A stretch of 64,000 bases of DNA from the NCBI GenBank assembly GCA_022828595.1, contig JAKGHH010000006.1, forward strand, positions 12,214,633 to 12,278,632, in the 5' to 3' direction. The notes under the pieces were generated by a model. It had not been told where the DNA came from and made no database searches. It worked only from the letters and a program-made list of their open reading frames with translations. Below, in pieces: positions 34,195-46,117 of the stretch. Position numbers and translations under genes: made by a program. Source of the stretch: Nelumbo lutea (taxonomy: Eukaryota > Streptophyta > Magnoliopsida > Proteales > Nelumbonaceae). Position 1 is the first letter of the stretch, and every line of letters begins with the position of its first letter.

Positions 34195-34439
34195 TTTTTC
34201 TGCTTTTCTGATTGACTTCTTGTGGTTCCCAGGTGCCAAAACTTGGTTTTCAAAAATCTTCTTCTTGGGCAGTTATGCCAATTTTTTTACTTATTGTTGA
34301 ACTTTCCCGAGATTTTTTAGCTTGATTTTTCTTTATTAGTAATGAAATTTTTTTTTTCTGTTAAATATGGTGTGCTCTTTTATTTTTTGCCAAAGCGATC
34401 TCATCACTTGAGCTATTAGAGCTACATACCCAAAATAGG
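34195..34439 (+). other. 3' flank of the antisense ORF
   Basis: T-rich sequence after the acidic tail, with an AGTAATGAAATTT stretch that could hold the polyadenylation region. The plastid-derived block starts near its end, at about 34440. Confidence 0.4.
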
Positions 34440-36000
<1,561 letters not shown>

Positions 36001-36182
36001 ATTTTTGGTTTGTAGAGGGGAGATTGAAGCCACCCTGCGGTAATGATTCCTCTGGCATTACGACCTTTACCACAACGATGCTGTCCATAGATCAAATTAT
36101 TTCGTGGATTGGATTTCACTTGACTGTCTACGGCTCCATTGCGTGTGCTCTGGGTAGAAGTTTTGTATAAATGTATCGTCGT
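36001..36182 (-). pseudogene. rpl2: Plastid-derived rpl2, first part
   Basis: The minus strand from 36182 starts ACGACGATACATTTATAC. ACG is the known edited start codon of rpl2 in some plants. It encodes [13 protein letters not shown] sequence, then [20 protein letters not shown] and [15 protein letters not shown], after which the match to ribosomal protein L2 stops (about 36040). Only the N-terminal sixth remains. Confidence 0.88.
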
Positions 36183-36202
36183 GTAATTAAGTATTTTGAT
36201 TT

Positions 36203-36480
36203 AAGTTATTTTCTTTCTAAGAGGTGGAATAGAATAACCCGGTTGAAGCGTAATGATCATACGTTTGTAATGCATTGTATGTCCCACAATAGGTCCCATT
36301 CTTCTACCCTTTCCTGGGAGTCGGTGACTATTCATAGCTATTACCTTGACACCAAAGAAAAGCTTGACCCAATGCTTTATTTCTGTCCTAGTTGATCATG
36401 ATTCGGCATTAGAAGTATATTGATTGTTCCCCAATAATCGAATAATTTTTTCTGTAAATACTGAGACATTTTTATAGTAT
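36203..36480 (-). pseudogene. rpl23: Plastid-derived rpl23
   Basis: On the minus strand the rpl23 gene lies just upstream of rpl2, the same order as in the plastid inverted repeat. Recognisable parts are SVFTEKIIRLLGNNQYTSNA, the VKVIAMNSH region and the [12 protein letters not shown]-terminus. Stops and frame changes break it, one directly after NQYTSNAES, so this piece has decayed more than psbC. Confidence 0.85.
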
Positions 36481-36659
36481 ACCGTGAAGTAGTTACCGTG
36501 TATGCCTGAATTGTATGTTTGTAGGTTGTACTTTATCCGGTCCAACCGATGTATTAAGACGAGATTGGCTTCGTAGGATTCAGGCCTGAACTGCTTACGC
36601 CTCTGATACTTCATACTTTGCCTTCGCTGGCAAAGCAGCTAAGTATTTCATCATGCTAA

Positions 36660-36940
36660 GGTCTTGGTTAGCTCGGTGTTTTTAGCCCTTAGGCTGAGGG
36701 GGTGACTTATAGTCTACCCTTGGAGTCCACCCATGCCATGGAGGCGACTGGGTCTCATTGCGCCGAGGTCGTGTTAGCTTAGCATTTTGGCCCTTAGGCT
36801 CTAAGAGTGATGCATTGTCTACTCAATAGTTCGCCCATGCCATAGATGCGATTAGGTCTTATTGCGTCGAGGTCGTGTTAGCTCGGCATTTCGGCCCTTA
36901 GGCTCTGGGAGTGATGCATGGTCTACTTAAGTGTTACAGG
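36660..36940. repeat. Tandem repeat of about 104-107 bp, 2.6 copies
   Basis: Units start GGTCTTGGTTAGCTCGG (36660), GGTCGTGTTAGCTTAGC (36767) and GGTCGTGTTAGCTCGGC (36871). Each has GCCCTTAGGCT, GTGATGCAT-type and CCCATGCCAT words. It lies between the integrase end and the antisense ORF of the inner Gypsy element, the place where Tat/Ogre elements often carry tandem repeats. Confidence 0.85.
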
Positions 36941-36945
36941 TAATA

Positions 36946-38135
36946 CTACCTTAAGTTGGCAATATTCCATGCCCGAGGTACTTGTTTCCCTTCAAGGGTT
37001 TTAAGCTCGTATGTTCCTTCCCCGAGCACCCGTTTCACTCGGTAGGGTCGTTCCCAATTCGGTCCGAGCTTGCCAACGCCAGGCTCTGGTACCATAACTT
37101 TACAAAGGACCAGGTTGCCAGCGCAGAGGTTCCGCTTCTTGAACATGGCGTTATAGTACCGAGCTACTCTTTGCAGGTAAGCTGCGGTCCTGATATATGC
37201 GAGGTCCCTTACCTCGTCAGGTAGGTCGAGGTTGGTACGTAGCTCGTCTTCATTCGCTTTGTCGTCATATGCTTCCAGTCGTAGCGAGGGAACATCGATC
37301 TCAGCTGGGATGATTGCCTCGGTGCCATAGGTGAGGTTGAAGGGAATCTCTCCTATGGCGGTCTTCTCAGTGGTTCGGTAAGCCCACAGAACACTAGGCA
37401 GCTCATCTACCCATAGTCCTTTAACTCGGTCTAACCATGCCTTCAGTCCGCAGATGATAGCTCTGTTCGTGACCTCTGCTTGACCGTTTGCTTGAGGGTG
37501 TGCGACCGGAGTGAAGTTCTGTCGGATCCCCATGTCTTGGCACTAGTTCTGGAATTTGATGTCCTCGAACTGCTTACCATTATCAGAAATCAATACCCGA
37601 GGTAACTCGAAGCGGCACACTATGTTCTTCCAAAATAAGTTCTAGACGTTTCGGGTTGTGATCGTTACAAGAGGTTCAGCTTCTACCACTTGGTGAAATA
37701 ATCCACTGCTACCACGAAAAACTTCCTCTAGCCTGTCGTTGGTGGAAACGATCCAAGTATATCGATGCCCCATTGCGCGAAAGGCCACGAGTTGGTGAGA
37801 TACTTGAGATCGACAGCAGGCTGATGGTAGATATTAGCATGCTTCTAGCACTTGTCACACTTTTTGACGAGCTCAATAGCATCTGCTTTCATTGTTGGCT
37901 AATAGTATCCCTGCCGTAGTGCTTTTTGGGCGAGGGCCATGCCCCCCAAGTGTCCGCCGCACAGGCCCTCATGAGTGTCATGGAGTACAAGCTCAGTTTC
38001 GGAAGGTCGCAAGCAGTGCACGTAGGGGAGCATATAGGATCTTTGGTACAGCCATCCGTCTATCATACGTATTTGGCCGCCTGACGCTCTACCCTTATGG
38101 CAGCATTGCGATCTACAGGGAGGGTCCCATGTAGA
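36946..38135 (-). pseudogene. Gypsy integrase of the inner element
   Basis: The open frame 37533-36946 encodes the C-terminal half of a Gypsy integrase: NFTPVAHPQANGQAEVTNRA (with the catalytic Glu), WVDELPSVLWAYRTT, IPFNLTYGTEAIIPAEI and the terminal GPY-like part VGKLGPNWERPYRVKRVLGE. Farther right on the same strand (37534-38135) the zinc-binding and DD part of integrase is readable only in broken frames. Gag, protease, reverse transcriptase and RNase H are gone: the right LTR follows within about 100 bp. The loss of most of pol shows it could not move on its own. Confidence 0.9.
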
Positions 38136-38227
38136 ACGTTGGGGGAGAAAGTGAAGAGTGTAAAGAGGCCAAGAGTGTAGGTCGCGCTAGATCACCGAGT
38201 TCTCAAGATTAGCTCGAGAGCAAGTAA

Positions 38228-38964
38228 GATGACTCAAAATCAGATTCGATCAGAGATGACTCAAAATCATATTCGATCAGAGATCCCTCTCCCCTTCGAA
38301 TAAGGAGCTTTTATAGGGGCATTCTTTCCAAATCGGGCGTAACCGCCACTGGGCTTCTATCACAGCCGTTACCTGTCAGGGCTGCGTAGGTGACCGTTGC
38401 AGGGTACTATCCAATTGGATGGGTGACACGTCCCAAGAGGACAGACACGCCACCATCTGTCGAGAGACGCGGGTACAATCTGTAGAATGGGCAGGGACTG
38501 CGTCATCAGTCAAGAGACGTGCGCAATCTGACGGGTACGGTCTTGTCAGATAGAAGCTTCCTGAGGGCATCGCATTGCTTAGTCACGAGCTACCTTGTAG
38601 CGAGCTACCCTATCGCGCAACGAGCTATCTTATCGCAAGCTACTTCGTAGTGAGCTCCCAGGGGTACTTCGAGGTGATCCTCATCGAGATTGTCTTTGGG
38701 GCTGTCTTTCTGCCTAAGTGTTGGAGCGAGCTGGTTACCCTAGCTTGCGAGTTGGGATAGTCTTGGAGTATTCCCTATCAGTAGCTCGGGGGACCTCGAG
38801 CTCGCGTTGTAGCGAGTTCCCCTAGTAGCGAGCTATGACATAGCGAGCTGTCCTGCAGGCTTGTTTCTTAGTCACAATTAGGCTGTGGCACTGAGCTGTT
38901 GCTCATGTTGAGTCAGGTCCACGTGTCATTGTATCAAGGGTTCGTGTCAAATCATCCTTCATCA
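38228..38964 (-). repeat. 5' LTR of the inner Gypsy element, U5 end deleted
   Basis: On the minus strand it starts TGATGAAGGATGATTTG at 38964 and can be aligned with 31155-31839. The last 150 bp of U5 found in the left LTR, and the primer-binding site, are absent. At the break, a block around GATGACTCAAAATCA is duplicated in tandem (38228-38285). Right flank CTCAA compares with ATCAA on the left, a 5-bp duplication with one change. Confidence 0.85.
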
Positions 38965-38969
38965 CTCAA

Positions 38970-39760
38970 CGAAAGGGAGTCAGGTCGTGCACTACCAAAC
39001 ACCCCATTACCCATTTTGTCTCCTATGATCACATTTCCCCTCATACTGAACCTTCCTATCTGCATTTGATTCCATCCTTGTTCCCAGAAATGTTGCAGAA
39101 GCCTTAAAATGCCTTGAATGGACAGATGCTATGAAGGAGGAGATTAATGCTCTTCACATAAATCAAACTTGGGAATTGGTGGATCTTCCAGAGGGGAAAG
39201 ACCCTGTGGGGTGTAAATGGGTGTTCACGGTTAAACACAAGGCAGACGGAACAGTTGAAAGGTACAAAGCAAGATTAGTAGCCAAAGGGTACACACAAAT
39301 ATACGGGGTTGACTATGATGAGACTTTTGCTCCAATAGCTAAGATGAACTCAATTAGGGTTCTCTTGTCCTTAGCTGCTAATCTTGACTGGGAATTGCAT
39401 CAACTGGACATAAAGAATGCTTTTCTGAATGGTGACTTAGAGGAGGAAGTATACATGGTTCAATCCCCTGGATTTTGTGCCAAGGGAAGTGAAAATAAGG
39501 TGTGTAAGCTGCGAATGTTTCTTTATGGTTTAAAACAATATCCTAGTGCCTGGTTCAGTAAGTTTCACATGGCAGTTCAACAGATGGGCTTCAAACAATA
39601 TCAGTCTTGATCATACACTTTTTGTGAAGATAAGTCAGGAATAGGTTGTTGTATTGATAGTGTATGTGGATGATATCATCATTACAGGAAGTTGGAGTTC
39701 AGAGATACAAAAATTGAAACAATTCATTGCATCTAAATTTGAAGTAAAAGATCTACGCCC
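38970..39760 (+). pseudogene. Copia reverse transcriptase, decayed
   Basis: Continues the Copia coding region after the inner Gypsy: a lead-in KHPITHFVSYDHISP, then EEINALHINQTWELVDLPEG, GCKWVFTVKHKADGTVERYK, DYDETFAPIAKMNSIRVLLS (first catalytic Asp region), LDIKNAFLNGDLEEEVYM and LRMFLYGLKQYPSAW. The catalytic YVDD box is at about 39662-39673, in another frame after a stop. A deletion follows at about 39760, removing the segment that normally joins RT to RNase H. Confidence 0.9.
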
Positions 39761-40413
39761 TTGATCTATTACAAGACATAGGCAAATTAGGTGCAAAGCC
39801 AGCAGATACTCCCATGGACATTGACCACAAGTTAGGTGACTGTGATGGTGAACATCTGAAAGATGTGAAACAGTTCTAAAGGTTAGTGGGAAAGCTGATT
39901 TATTTGTCCATGACCCATCCAGACATTGCCTATTCCATTGGGGTCCTAAGCCAATTCATGCACTCTCCTAAGAAACCACACATGGAGGCAACAGAGAGAG
40001 TTCTTAGATATTTGAAAAAATATCCCGAAACAGGTCTACTATTTAGTAAACACAATCACCTAAAGGTGGAAGTCTTTACAGATGTTGATTGGGCATGTGC
40101 TGTGGATGACAGAAAGTCCACAAGTGGATATTGCACAATTGTGGGAGAAAATCTAGTGACCTGGAAAAGCAAGAAACAAAGTGTGGTAGCAAGGTCAAGC
40201 GTTGAAGCTAAATATAGAGCTATGGCACATGGGGTGGATAAAGTCCTTTGGCTAAAGAATCTTCTAGGGGAGCTTGGAATTGTTGTTCATAGTCCTATGT
40301 CTCTTTACTGTGACAACAAGACTACAATAAACATCGCCAGTAACCCTGTCCTACATGAGAGGATGAAGGAACAACTTGCTGATGTCCTCACAAAGGGGCT
40401 TCCATACTCGTGA
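39761..40413 (+). pseudogene. Copia RNase H, decayed
   Basis: RNase H domain with MGKLIYLSMTHPDIAYSIGV, HMEATERVLRYLKKYPETGL, VDWACAVDDRKSTSGYC (catalytic Asp region), RSSVEAKYRAMA and LYCDNKTTINIASNPV. The conserved C-terminal segment between NPV and EQLADVLTKGLP is missing some 25 residues, another deletion. Stop near 39878 before the domain. Confidence 0.88.
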
Positions 40414-40474
40414 CACAAGGAGTTATGTGACAAGGTGGGCATGATAGACATATTCAACCCAACTTGAGGAGGAA

Positions 40475-40701
40475 TGTTGTAAGGCTTATTTAATTGTTAC
40501 TTTGTAGTTGTTGTTAGTAGGCTGACTTCCGAAGATACTGTCAGTTAGTTACTTTTCTTTTTTTTTTCTTATTAGTTTGGTTCTAGGGTGTGCCACTAGG
40601 GACATACTTGTAATTTCTATTATTTTTATTAAGTTAATATAAATAGAGAACTGGCGGCAGCCAGTAGTGAATTTTCCTTTCCTCTCAATTATATCTCCCT
40701 T

Positions 40702-40737
<36 letters not shown>

Positions 40738-40759
40738 CCACTCTCCATGAATGATTACA
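40475..40759 (+). repeat. 3' LTR of the Copia retrotransposon
   Basis: It starts TGTTGTAAGGC after a short polypurine tract (GAGGAGGAA) and ends GATTACA, 285 bp. It matches 27698-27999, with a shorter TC run (14 units at 40705-40732) and a few substitutions. Flanking pentamers GCCAC and TTCAC agree only partly. Gypsy gag coding sequence resumes directly after it. Confidence 0.9.
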
Positions 40760-41047
40760 TTCACCAACTCGATTGAAGGGTCCCAGAGGAGGTGCCATAG
40801 ATGCACATGCCGCATCACAGGAAGGAGCCACCTCGCTCTAAATGCTAATGAGGAAAAGAAACGAGAAGAGAAGGAGGTCAGCCAAATCGAAAACTCATTG
40901 GCGCAACTGGAGTCCCGTACATTGCCACTAGCTGCCAAAATCCTCATGGCCCTACGGCCTAAAGACTTCAAGGCCCCTAGTCTAGAATCTTATGACGGGA
41001 CAACTGACCCATTCGACCACCTCAATAGTTTCCAGGCCTTGATGTAA
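40760..41047 (+). pseudogene. Gypsy gag, continuation after the Copia insertion
   Basis: Encodes LRPKDFKAPSLESYDGTTDP and FDHLNSFQALM, the conserved gag core of Tat/Athila-type elements (SLE-YDG--DP-DHL--F). The frame ends in a stop at 41045. Joined to 27209-27697 it shows where the Copia element entered the gag gene. Confidence 0.85.
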
Positions 41048-41440
41048 CTACATGGGGCAAACGATTGCAACTAAACGCAACCCATCTAGAGTACCACATT
41101 CGAGTTTCCAAGCCTTGATGCAGCTTCATGGCCCCAGACACCTCTTACTCGTCGTGAAGGTGTCCGAGAGCAAGCTCAAATTAGGGTCATGACTTATGAG
41201 CAAAGAGTTGCCAGATACTACAATTCCTGGTTAGAGAGCATCACTTCAAGAAAGGTGACCTCGTCCATAGGAAGGTCATGGTGTTAGAGCCCGACGTTGG
41301 AAAACTTGGCCTTAATTGGGAAGGGCTCTACAAAGTCAAGCAAGTGGTTGGCCTCGGCACCTTTCGGCTGGAGTACATGAGTGGAAGACCAATACCACAT
41401 ACCTAGAACTTCGAGAACCTCTGGATGTATTATCAATGAT
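41048..41440 (+). pseudogene. Gypsy integrase C-terminus fused after a large internal deletion
   Basis: Only about 150 bp after gag the sequence already encodes the end of integrase: HFKKGDLVH, KVMVLEPDVGKLGLNWEGLY, KVKQVVGLGTFRLEY and IPHTW-NFENLWMYYQ. Protease, RT, RNase H and most of integrase are missing. The stretch between holds an imperfect duplication of the gag end (41028-41058 and 41103-41133). Confidence 0.85.
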
Positions 41441-42229
41441 GTAAATATGGCTAGTGGAAATTTTGTGAATAAAGTGTACAAGTTCCTCTCATCTTGGCTT
41501 GAGTCTCCTTAGTGTAAATGTTCTCGTTTCATCCAATCTCCAAGACCCCTTGGCCGAAAGACCAACCGTAGCACACAACCTTCAATACGTTCGGACTAGA
41601 TGATGACCTAAGGCACACCACTCTTGGAGAGTCATACGCCTATTCGCCTTTTTTAGTTAAGGCAAGAACTTTTGGAACCTTGACCATTGTTAATGAATGA
41701 CCTATGACATTGGCCTTGGCCTTAGAGATCCTCAAAAGAAGCGAGTCTTTATGTAGGCCAAAAGAGCTGATATTGGCCCATCACTTAATGCAAAACATGA
41801 TGGACAAATATGCTAAACGAGTAACGCTACCCCCACTAAGGCAAAGGCACTCTGTGACCTCAGCCACACACCATTCTCTGGGCCTCGACCACATGTGAGT
41901 TCAGTCTCCAAGTCCCTACAAAAGAATATGTCAGGTAGGGTAAGGCAATTGCCTCCCTTACTTTTTCGCTAAGGAAGAGGGTCTTGAGACCTCGACGACA
42001 AAGGTTGGCCTCGGCTTGACAACCTTAAGGAGAAATTCCTTTACGAGTAGCTATGTCGAGAGTTATGAGTTTTCTTTACAAAATACGCCTCTTCTGGGAA
42101 GGCATCAACCCTTGCATGAAAGAAAAGAAAAAGCAAAGAAAAGAAAGACAAAGGCATAATTTTGACAAAAATACACAATCTAGCAAAAAAGTTTGTATAT
42201 TCACAAAAAAGTATGTCAAAGTAAGAAGA
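41441..42229 (+). other. Untranslated region between pol and antisense ORF of the outer Gypsy
   Basis: No coding sequence is supported. It has CGAGGTC/GACCTCG-type and GGCCTCGGC words shared with the rest of this element. By position it corresponds to the spacer where the inner Gypsy has its 104-bp tandem repeat; no clear tandem repeat is seen here. Confidence 0.5.
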
Positions 42230-44339
42230 AAATAAGCAAAGCAAAGAACAATCCCAAAAGGAGCCTCAACACTATGCGAGCATCTTCACTCGACCTCAAT
42301 GCCAGCGTGCTCATTGGTCGCCTCTTGCTGCGTAGGCTGCTCAGCGCCGCCTTGGCCCTTGGTTGGCCCACCACCTCGGCCGCTTGTTGACTCGGAAGAC
42401 GAGGGCCCAGCTGGCTGACATCAAAGTTAGGGAAGAATGCCATCACTTGAGACCAAGTGTCTTTGATCCCCTCCAGCTAAGAAGAGGCATCAAACTCAGC
42501 CAACTCCTCCTTGTGGGCCTTGGAGGCCTTGTACTCCTCCACGGTTCGGACAAATGCCTCTTGAAGATTTTGCTTTGCCTCGTCCAATGAAGCCCTGGTG
42601 GCCCTCAGTTGCTCCCTTTTAGCCACCACCTTGCCCTCGAGCTTCTTGTGATGCTCATGCTCCCCATGATCCGTTTTGGTGACAACCACTCAATTGGCCC
42701 GCTCCTCGGCCAATTGGCGCTTTAGCTACTTGTTCTCCTCCTACAGCGTCCGAAGCTGTTGTAGCATCACCTCCATCTTGTCGCAGAAGCCAATAACACA
42801 GGAAGGTGTCTACAAAGACACAAGGACCATATCAATTGGAAAAATCTAAGTACTAGGAGAATTGCACAAAGAAAGTGAAAATTAAGCCTCACCTCGGCTA
42901 GCTTGTCGAGCAGCGTGTCTCAAATGGCCTAGGGGGAGACCTAGGTCCACGAGTGTTGATCTCCAATGGGAAGCAAGCAAGTGATCAAGGCGCGGTTGAT
43001 GCCCGGGTTGCTAAGAGAGTTGCCCTCCCTGACGTTCTAGCTTGGGCGGAACACCTGACGCACCACCAGTGGGATGTCATCACGCGGGTTCGAGGAGTGA
43101 GGCCCCGGCTACCGAGAACCTCTGACAGTACCCTCAGCTCGACGGTCCCTCACTGCCACCTTCTTCACCCTCAGGTCTTGAGGTGTATCGGCAGTTCCTT
43201 CTCACTTGGCCTCCTTGAAGGCCCCTCAGCTAGGCCCTTCTTGGACTTGGCCATTGCCGCCTATAGGAGCCTCTCCTTCAAACCAACGTCCATTTCTACA
43301 ATAAAGAAAGACAATCAACATTAGAAGAAAGACAATGAAGGTTAAGCAAACGACACAACTAGCTGATAGGAGTGCCCATACCAAGGGGGGAAGGACTAAG
43401 GCCAACCCACACTAAGGCTTCCTCTGTTATGAAGGGTCTGACATGAATTGTCCCAATTAGCTTAATCTAATTCACCATGGCCAACTCCTCCTCGTTGTTG
43501 TACGACCTGATCCTCTTGGCCAGTGAGTCCGATGTCCCCCAGTTAAATCGGAAGGACCATCCCTATGGACAATGAATGAAGCAAACTTCTTCTTCCAATT
43601 GTGGAAGGACAATAGGTTGTCCACTACCCTACCCCGTCAGCCTTGGAAGTACCACAAACCTTCCCCATCAGGATGCTTCCTCAAGGCGTACAAACCCTAG
43701 AAGATTTTCAAGGTCACAGACACACCTCAGAGGTGAGCCATCACCAACACAACCACTATGGTCCCAACAACATTCAGAGCAAGCTGACTAAGGAAAATGT
43801 TGTAATAGTTGAGGATTTCAGGGATGAGAGGAGGCAAAGGAAAATGAAGGCCGAAGTGGAGGTAGTGCTCATGCATACACAACTCCCCCTCGGTGGGATG
43901 CCATGGCCGGTTACCTACGCAGGGGACTCTAACCCTATAGCCCCCTAGGACATTGTACATCTCGGATAGAGCCCTCACTTGCTCTTTGTCGAGATCACTA
44001 TCAAAGTCGGAGTGGGGATAGTGCATCAATGTCACACCTCAGCGTTTGGCCTCGGCTCGCTCCTCAGGTGTAGGATCTTCAGCCTCCTCTAGCTCCACCA
44101 CTTCAGGATTTACAGGGGCATTCCCCATGGCATTGGCCCTCGACCTCGTGGAACCAATACTTTCATTGGGAGAGTTTACGCTTCGTTGGTCATGCTCAAC
44201 TCCCCAAAGGGCGGTCCTCTCCCTCAGTTACCCGGATGTTGGACGCCCAAGAGGGGTTCTCAAAGTCACTAGTGCCTCTCCCACTATTGGTCAAGGTGGA
44301 AGAGGAGCTGCTATAGTCACTCTAGTCAAGAAGTTCATA
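42230..44339 (-). pseudogene. Antisense ORF of the outer Gypsy element, decayed
   Basis: On the minus strand from ATG 44339 there is a broken reading: MNFLTRVTIAAPLPP, then VVELEEAEDPTPEERAEAKR, then a 102-codon frame (44035-43727) with HYLHFGLHFPLPPLIPEILN and YYNIFLSQLALNVVGTI, which corresponds to LCLPLHPLIVEVLNHFNVTI of the inner element. Farther on are VGLSPSPLG near 43380 and a coiled-coil frame (42689-42477; HKKLEGKVVAKREQLRATRA). A TATA-like TTTAAATAGGG lies about 130 bp upstream (near 44470, minus). Stops and frameshifts are frequent. Confidence 0.7.
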
Positions 44340-44379
44340 GCACTCAAATCCTGAGTCTGAGAGAAGAAGGCTTAGGGAA

Positions 44380-44993
44380 TTGGCTTATTGGTAACTCAGG
44401 TCTTTGAGATCACAAGCGAAGACTCAAGGATCGAGCAAATGGCGACAATTCGCTCAACCAACATCCCTATTTAAAGGAAAACATATGGCTCAGATCTCTT
44501 TGATTCAACAGCCATGGACTAGCTGATCTAACAACCCAAACTGACGAGCTATATGTGGCATCAGCCTCGGGAAGATGAAACGACGCCGAAGGAATGAACC
44601 GATTCACCTGTTAGCTTTGGGTCAAGAGCAACCCAAACCGGATGCCCCTTCGCACCATTTCGCATGGCCGCGACTGGTGAGCATTGACGTCCATCTCTCA
44701 TATAGACTCACATTGGATGACATTGACACCTGTATGGGGCACAACTAACAAACACGTGCGTTCCACACCCATGCCGGCCATGGTCGTACATTCTCGGTCC
44801 ATCACGATTCTCCACTGAGGTGGAGAGCAAACAAGGAAGTAGTCACCACACAGTTGCCAAGAAGAGTCCTTTACAGCTGAGGCCGATGCCTCCACGCAAC
44901 TACATGGAACTCTCTTCAGCCAAAGCCGAGGTCTTCGCTCAACACGCCATCCGACCTTGACCACTACAACCTTGAGAATGGGGGGGGGGCAAG
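44380..44993 (+). other. 3' internal region of the outer Gypsy with polypurine tract
   Basis: Non-coding stretch between the antisense ORF and the LTR; it should hold the antisense promoter. It ends with GAATGGGGGGGGGGCAAG (44976-44993), a polypurine tract directly before the LTR. Confidence 0.65.
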
Positions 44994-45383
44994 TGATGTA
45001 GGGATACTTGGCCGGCCTCAAATTGTGCCACGTGGCATTGGCTAGATCAAATTGTGGCTGCACATCACCAACTACTTCCAACCACTCAAAGGCAAGGTCA
45101 ACTATAAAAGGGGGTGCTCATATCAAGGTAAAGACACTTACTCACTTACATTCAGAATCCCATGAGAACCATTCTTGGCTATTAAGGATTAATCTTTGAG
45201 CCCTCGTCTTTAGCCTGGTTCGACCCTTCTTAAGCACTCGGCTAACTTGACCGTTGGAGTCTCCACCCTTGGGATAACACCCAGACCTCTAACGTGTACT
45301 TCTCTCTTGTTTGCAGGTCGGACTTGTCGGCTTCGGACACCAGCAATATTCCCTTATTGCCCTCAGCCTCATATTTGACAACA
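44994..45383 (+). repeat. 3' LTR of a Gypsy element, not matching the 5' LTR at 26484
   Basis: It starts TGATGTAGGGATACTTGGCC and ends TTTGACAACA, about 390 bp, with TATA-like CTATAAAAGGG near 45101 and a U5-like CGGCTAACTTGACCGTTGGAG. The polypurine tract in front proves a 3' LTR on the plus strand. It differs in length and sequence from 26484-27174. The right flank ATAAT resembles the left flank ATTAT of the 5' LTR. Confidence 0.75.
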
Positions 45384-45449
45384 ATAATACTATTATTTTT
45401 TTGCATGTGAACACAAACAATAAAATTATTTTATTTCACTTTATATCAT

Positions 45450-45550
45450 GAAATGAAGTGTGGTTTAGTGGTTTGGAATCATAGTGGGTTTAATTGCACA
45501 TTAGGTGATCTGAGTTGAAATCACCCCATTTGCATTTTTCATGGAGATGA
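45450..45550 (+). repeat. Possible tRNA-derived SINE fragment
   Basis: GTGTGGTTTAGTGGTTTGG resembles a tRNA A box, and 50 bp later GATCTGAGTTGAAATCACC resembles a B box. No A-tail or target duplication was found. Confidence 0.3.
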
Positions 45551-45690
45551 GTGAATAGACGTAGTGCGTATTGGCTTGTATCGCATTGTATTGGCTATAC
45601 GAATGACTAATGGGACATTAGTAACTGATATCGCTACAATACGCCTCATACATATGATAAGAATTTTTAGAATTGATGCCAAACATCCAT
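45551..45690. repeat. Truncated TGTTTGG-type MITE
   Basis: Right end, read inward, is GATGTTTGGCATCAATTC as in the complete copies at 1037, 3161 and 3975. Its repeated word is GCGTATTG and its complement CAATACGC, with a perfect ACTAATG-GGA-CATTAGT palindrome. No left end remains. Confidence 0.5.
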
Positions 45691-45785
45691 TAATGATGTA
45701 TTAAAGTGGCACTTTTCAAAGTTTAGGTACTAAAGTGAGACCACCCCAAAGTATAGGGTACTAATCTACAATTCACCCATAATGA
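45691..45785. repeat. Solo TIR of the 25297 Mutator-like family
   Basis: GTTTAGGTACTAAAGTGAGACCACCCC and AAAGTATAGGGTACTAAT follow the right TIR of the element at 25297-26357 (AAAGTATAGGGTACTAATCG) word for word in part. No partner TIR was found nearby. Confidence 0.6.
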
Positions 45786-45854
45786 ATTTATTTTTATCAA
45801 TTATCATATTATTATTCATTTAATCAAATTAGTCCTAGAACTAATAATTTCTAT

Positions 45855-46117
45855 CATGGTTTTCAAATATGGACTAGACGGTCGGACCAGAAAAACCGAG
45901 AATCAGTCAGGTGACCGGTTTTGTTTTTCTCCAAAATCGGATATTTGCAAAAAGACGTTGATTTGGTCAACAAACCGTTGACCCCTGGTTAAACCGTTTG
46001 AACCGTTCAACGATTTTGACTATTTTTTTTAATTTTTTTGTCAGAATGGGCTGATTGTTCAACTTGGGAACCGGACCCCTGATCGATTTGTTCTCCAGAT
46101 CGATTTTAAAAACCTTG
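45855..46117. mobile_element. hAT-like MITE with perfect 8-bp duplication
   Basis: Ends CATGGTTTTCAAAT and inverted CAAGGTTTTTAAAAT, 263 bp. Flanking octamers are both ATTTCTAT (45847-45854 and 46118-46125). The interior is rich in ACCGG, GGTC and AAACCG words. Non-coding. Confidence 0.85.

Noticed and set aside
36660..36945. CRISPR-like array
   Set aside because: The 104-107 bp units are contiguous imperfect tandem copies without short repeat-spacer alternation, in a plant retrotransposon.
40549..40971. 140-codon minus-strand frame
   Set aside because: It is antisense to the Copia LTR and Gypsy gag; the TC repeat creates its Glu/Arg run.
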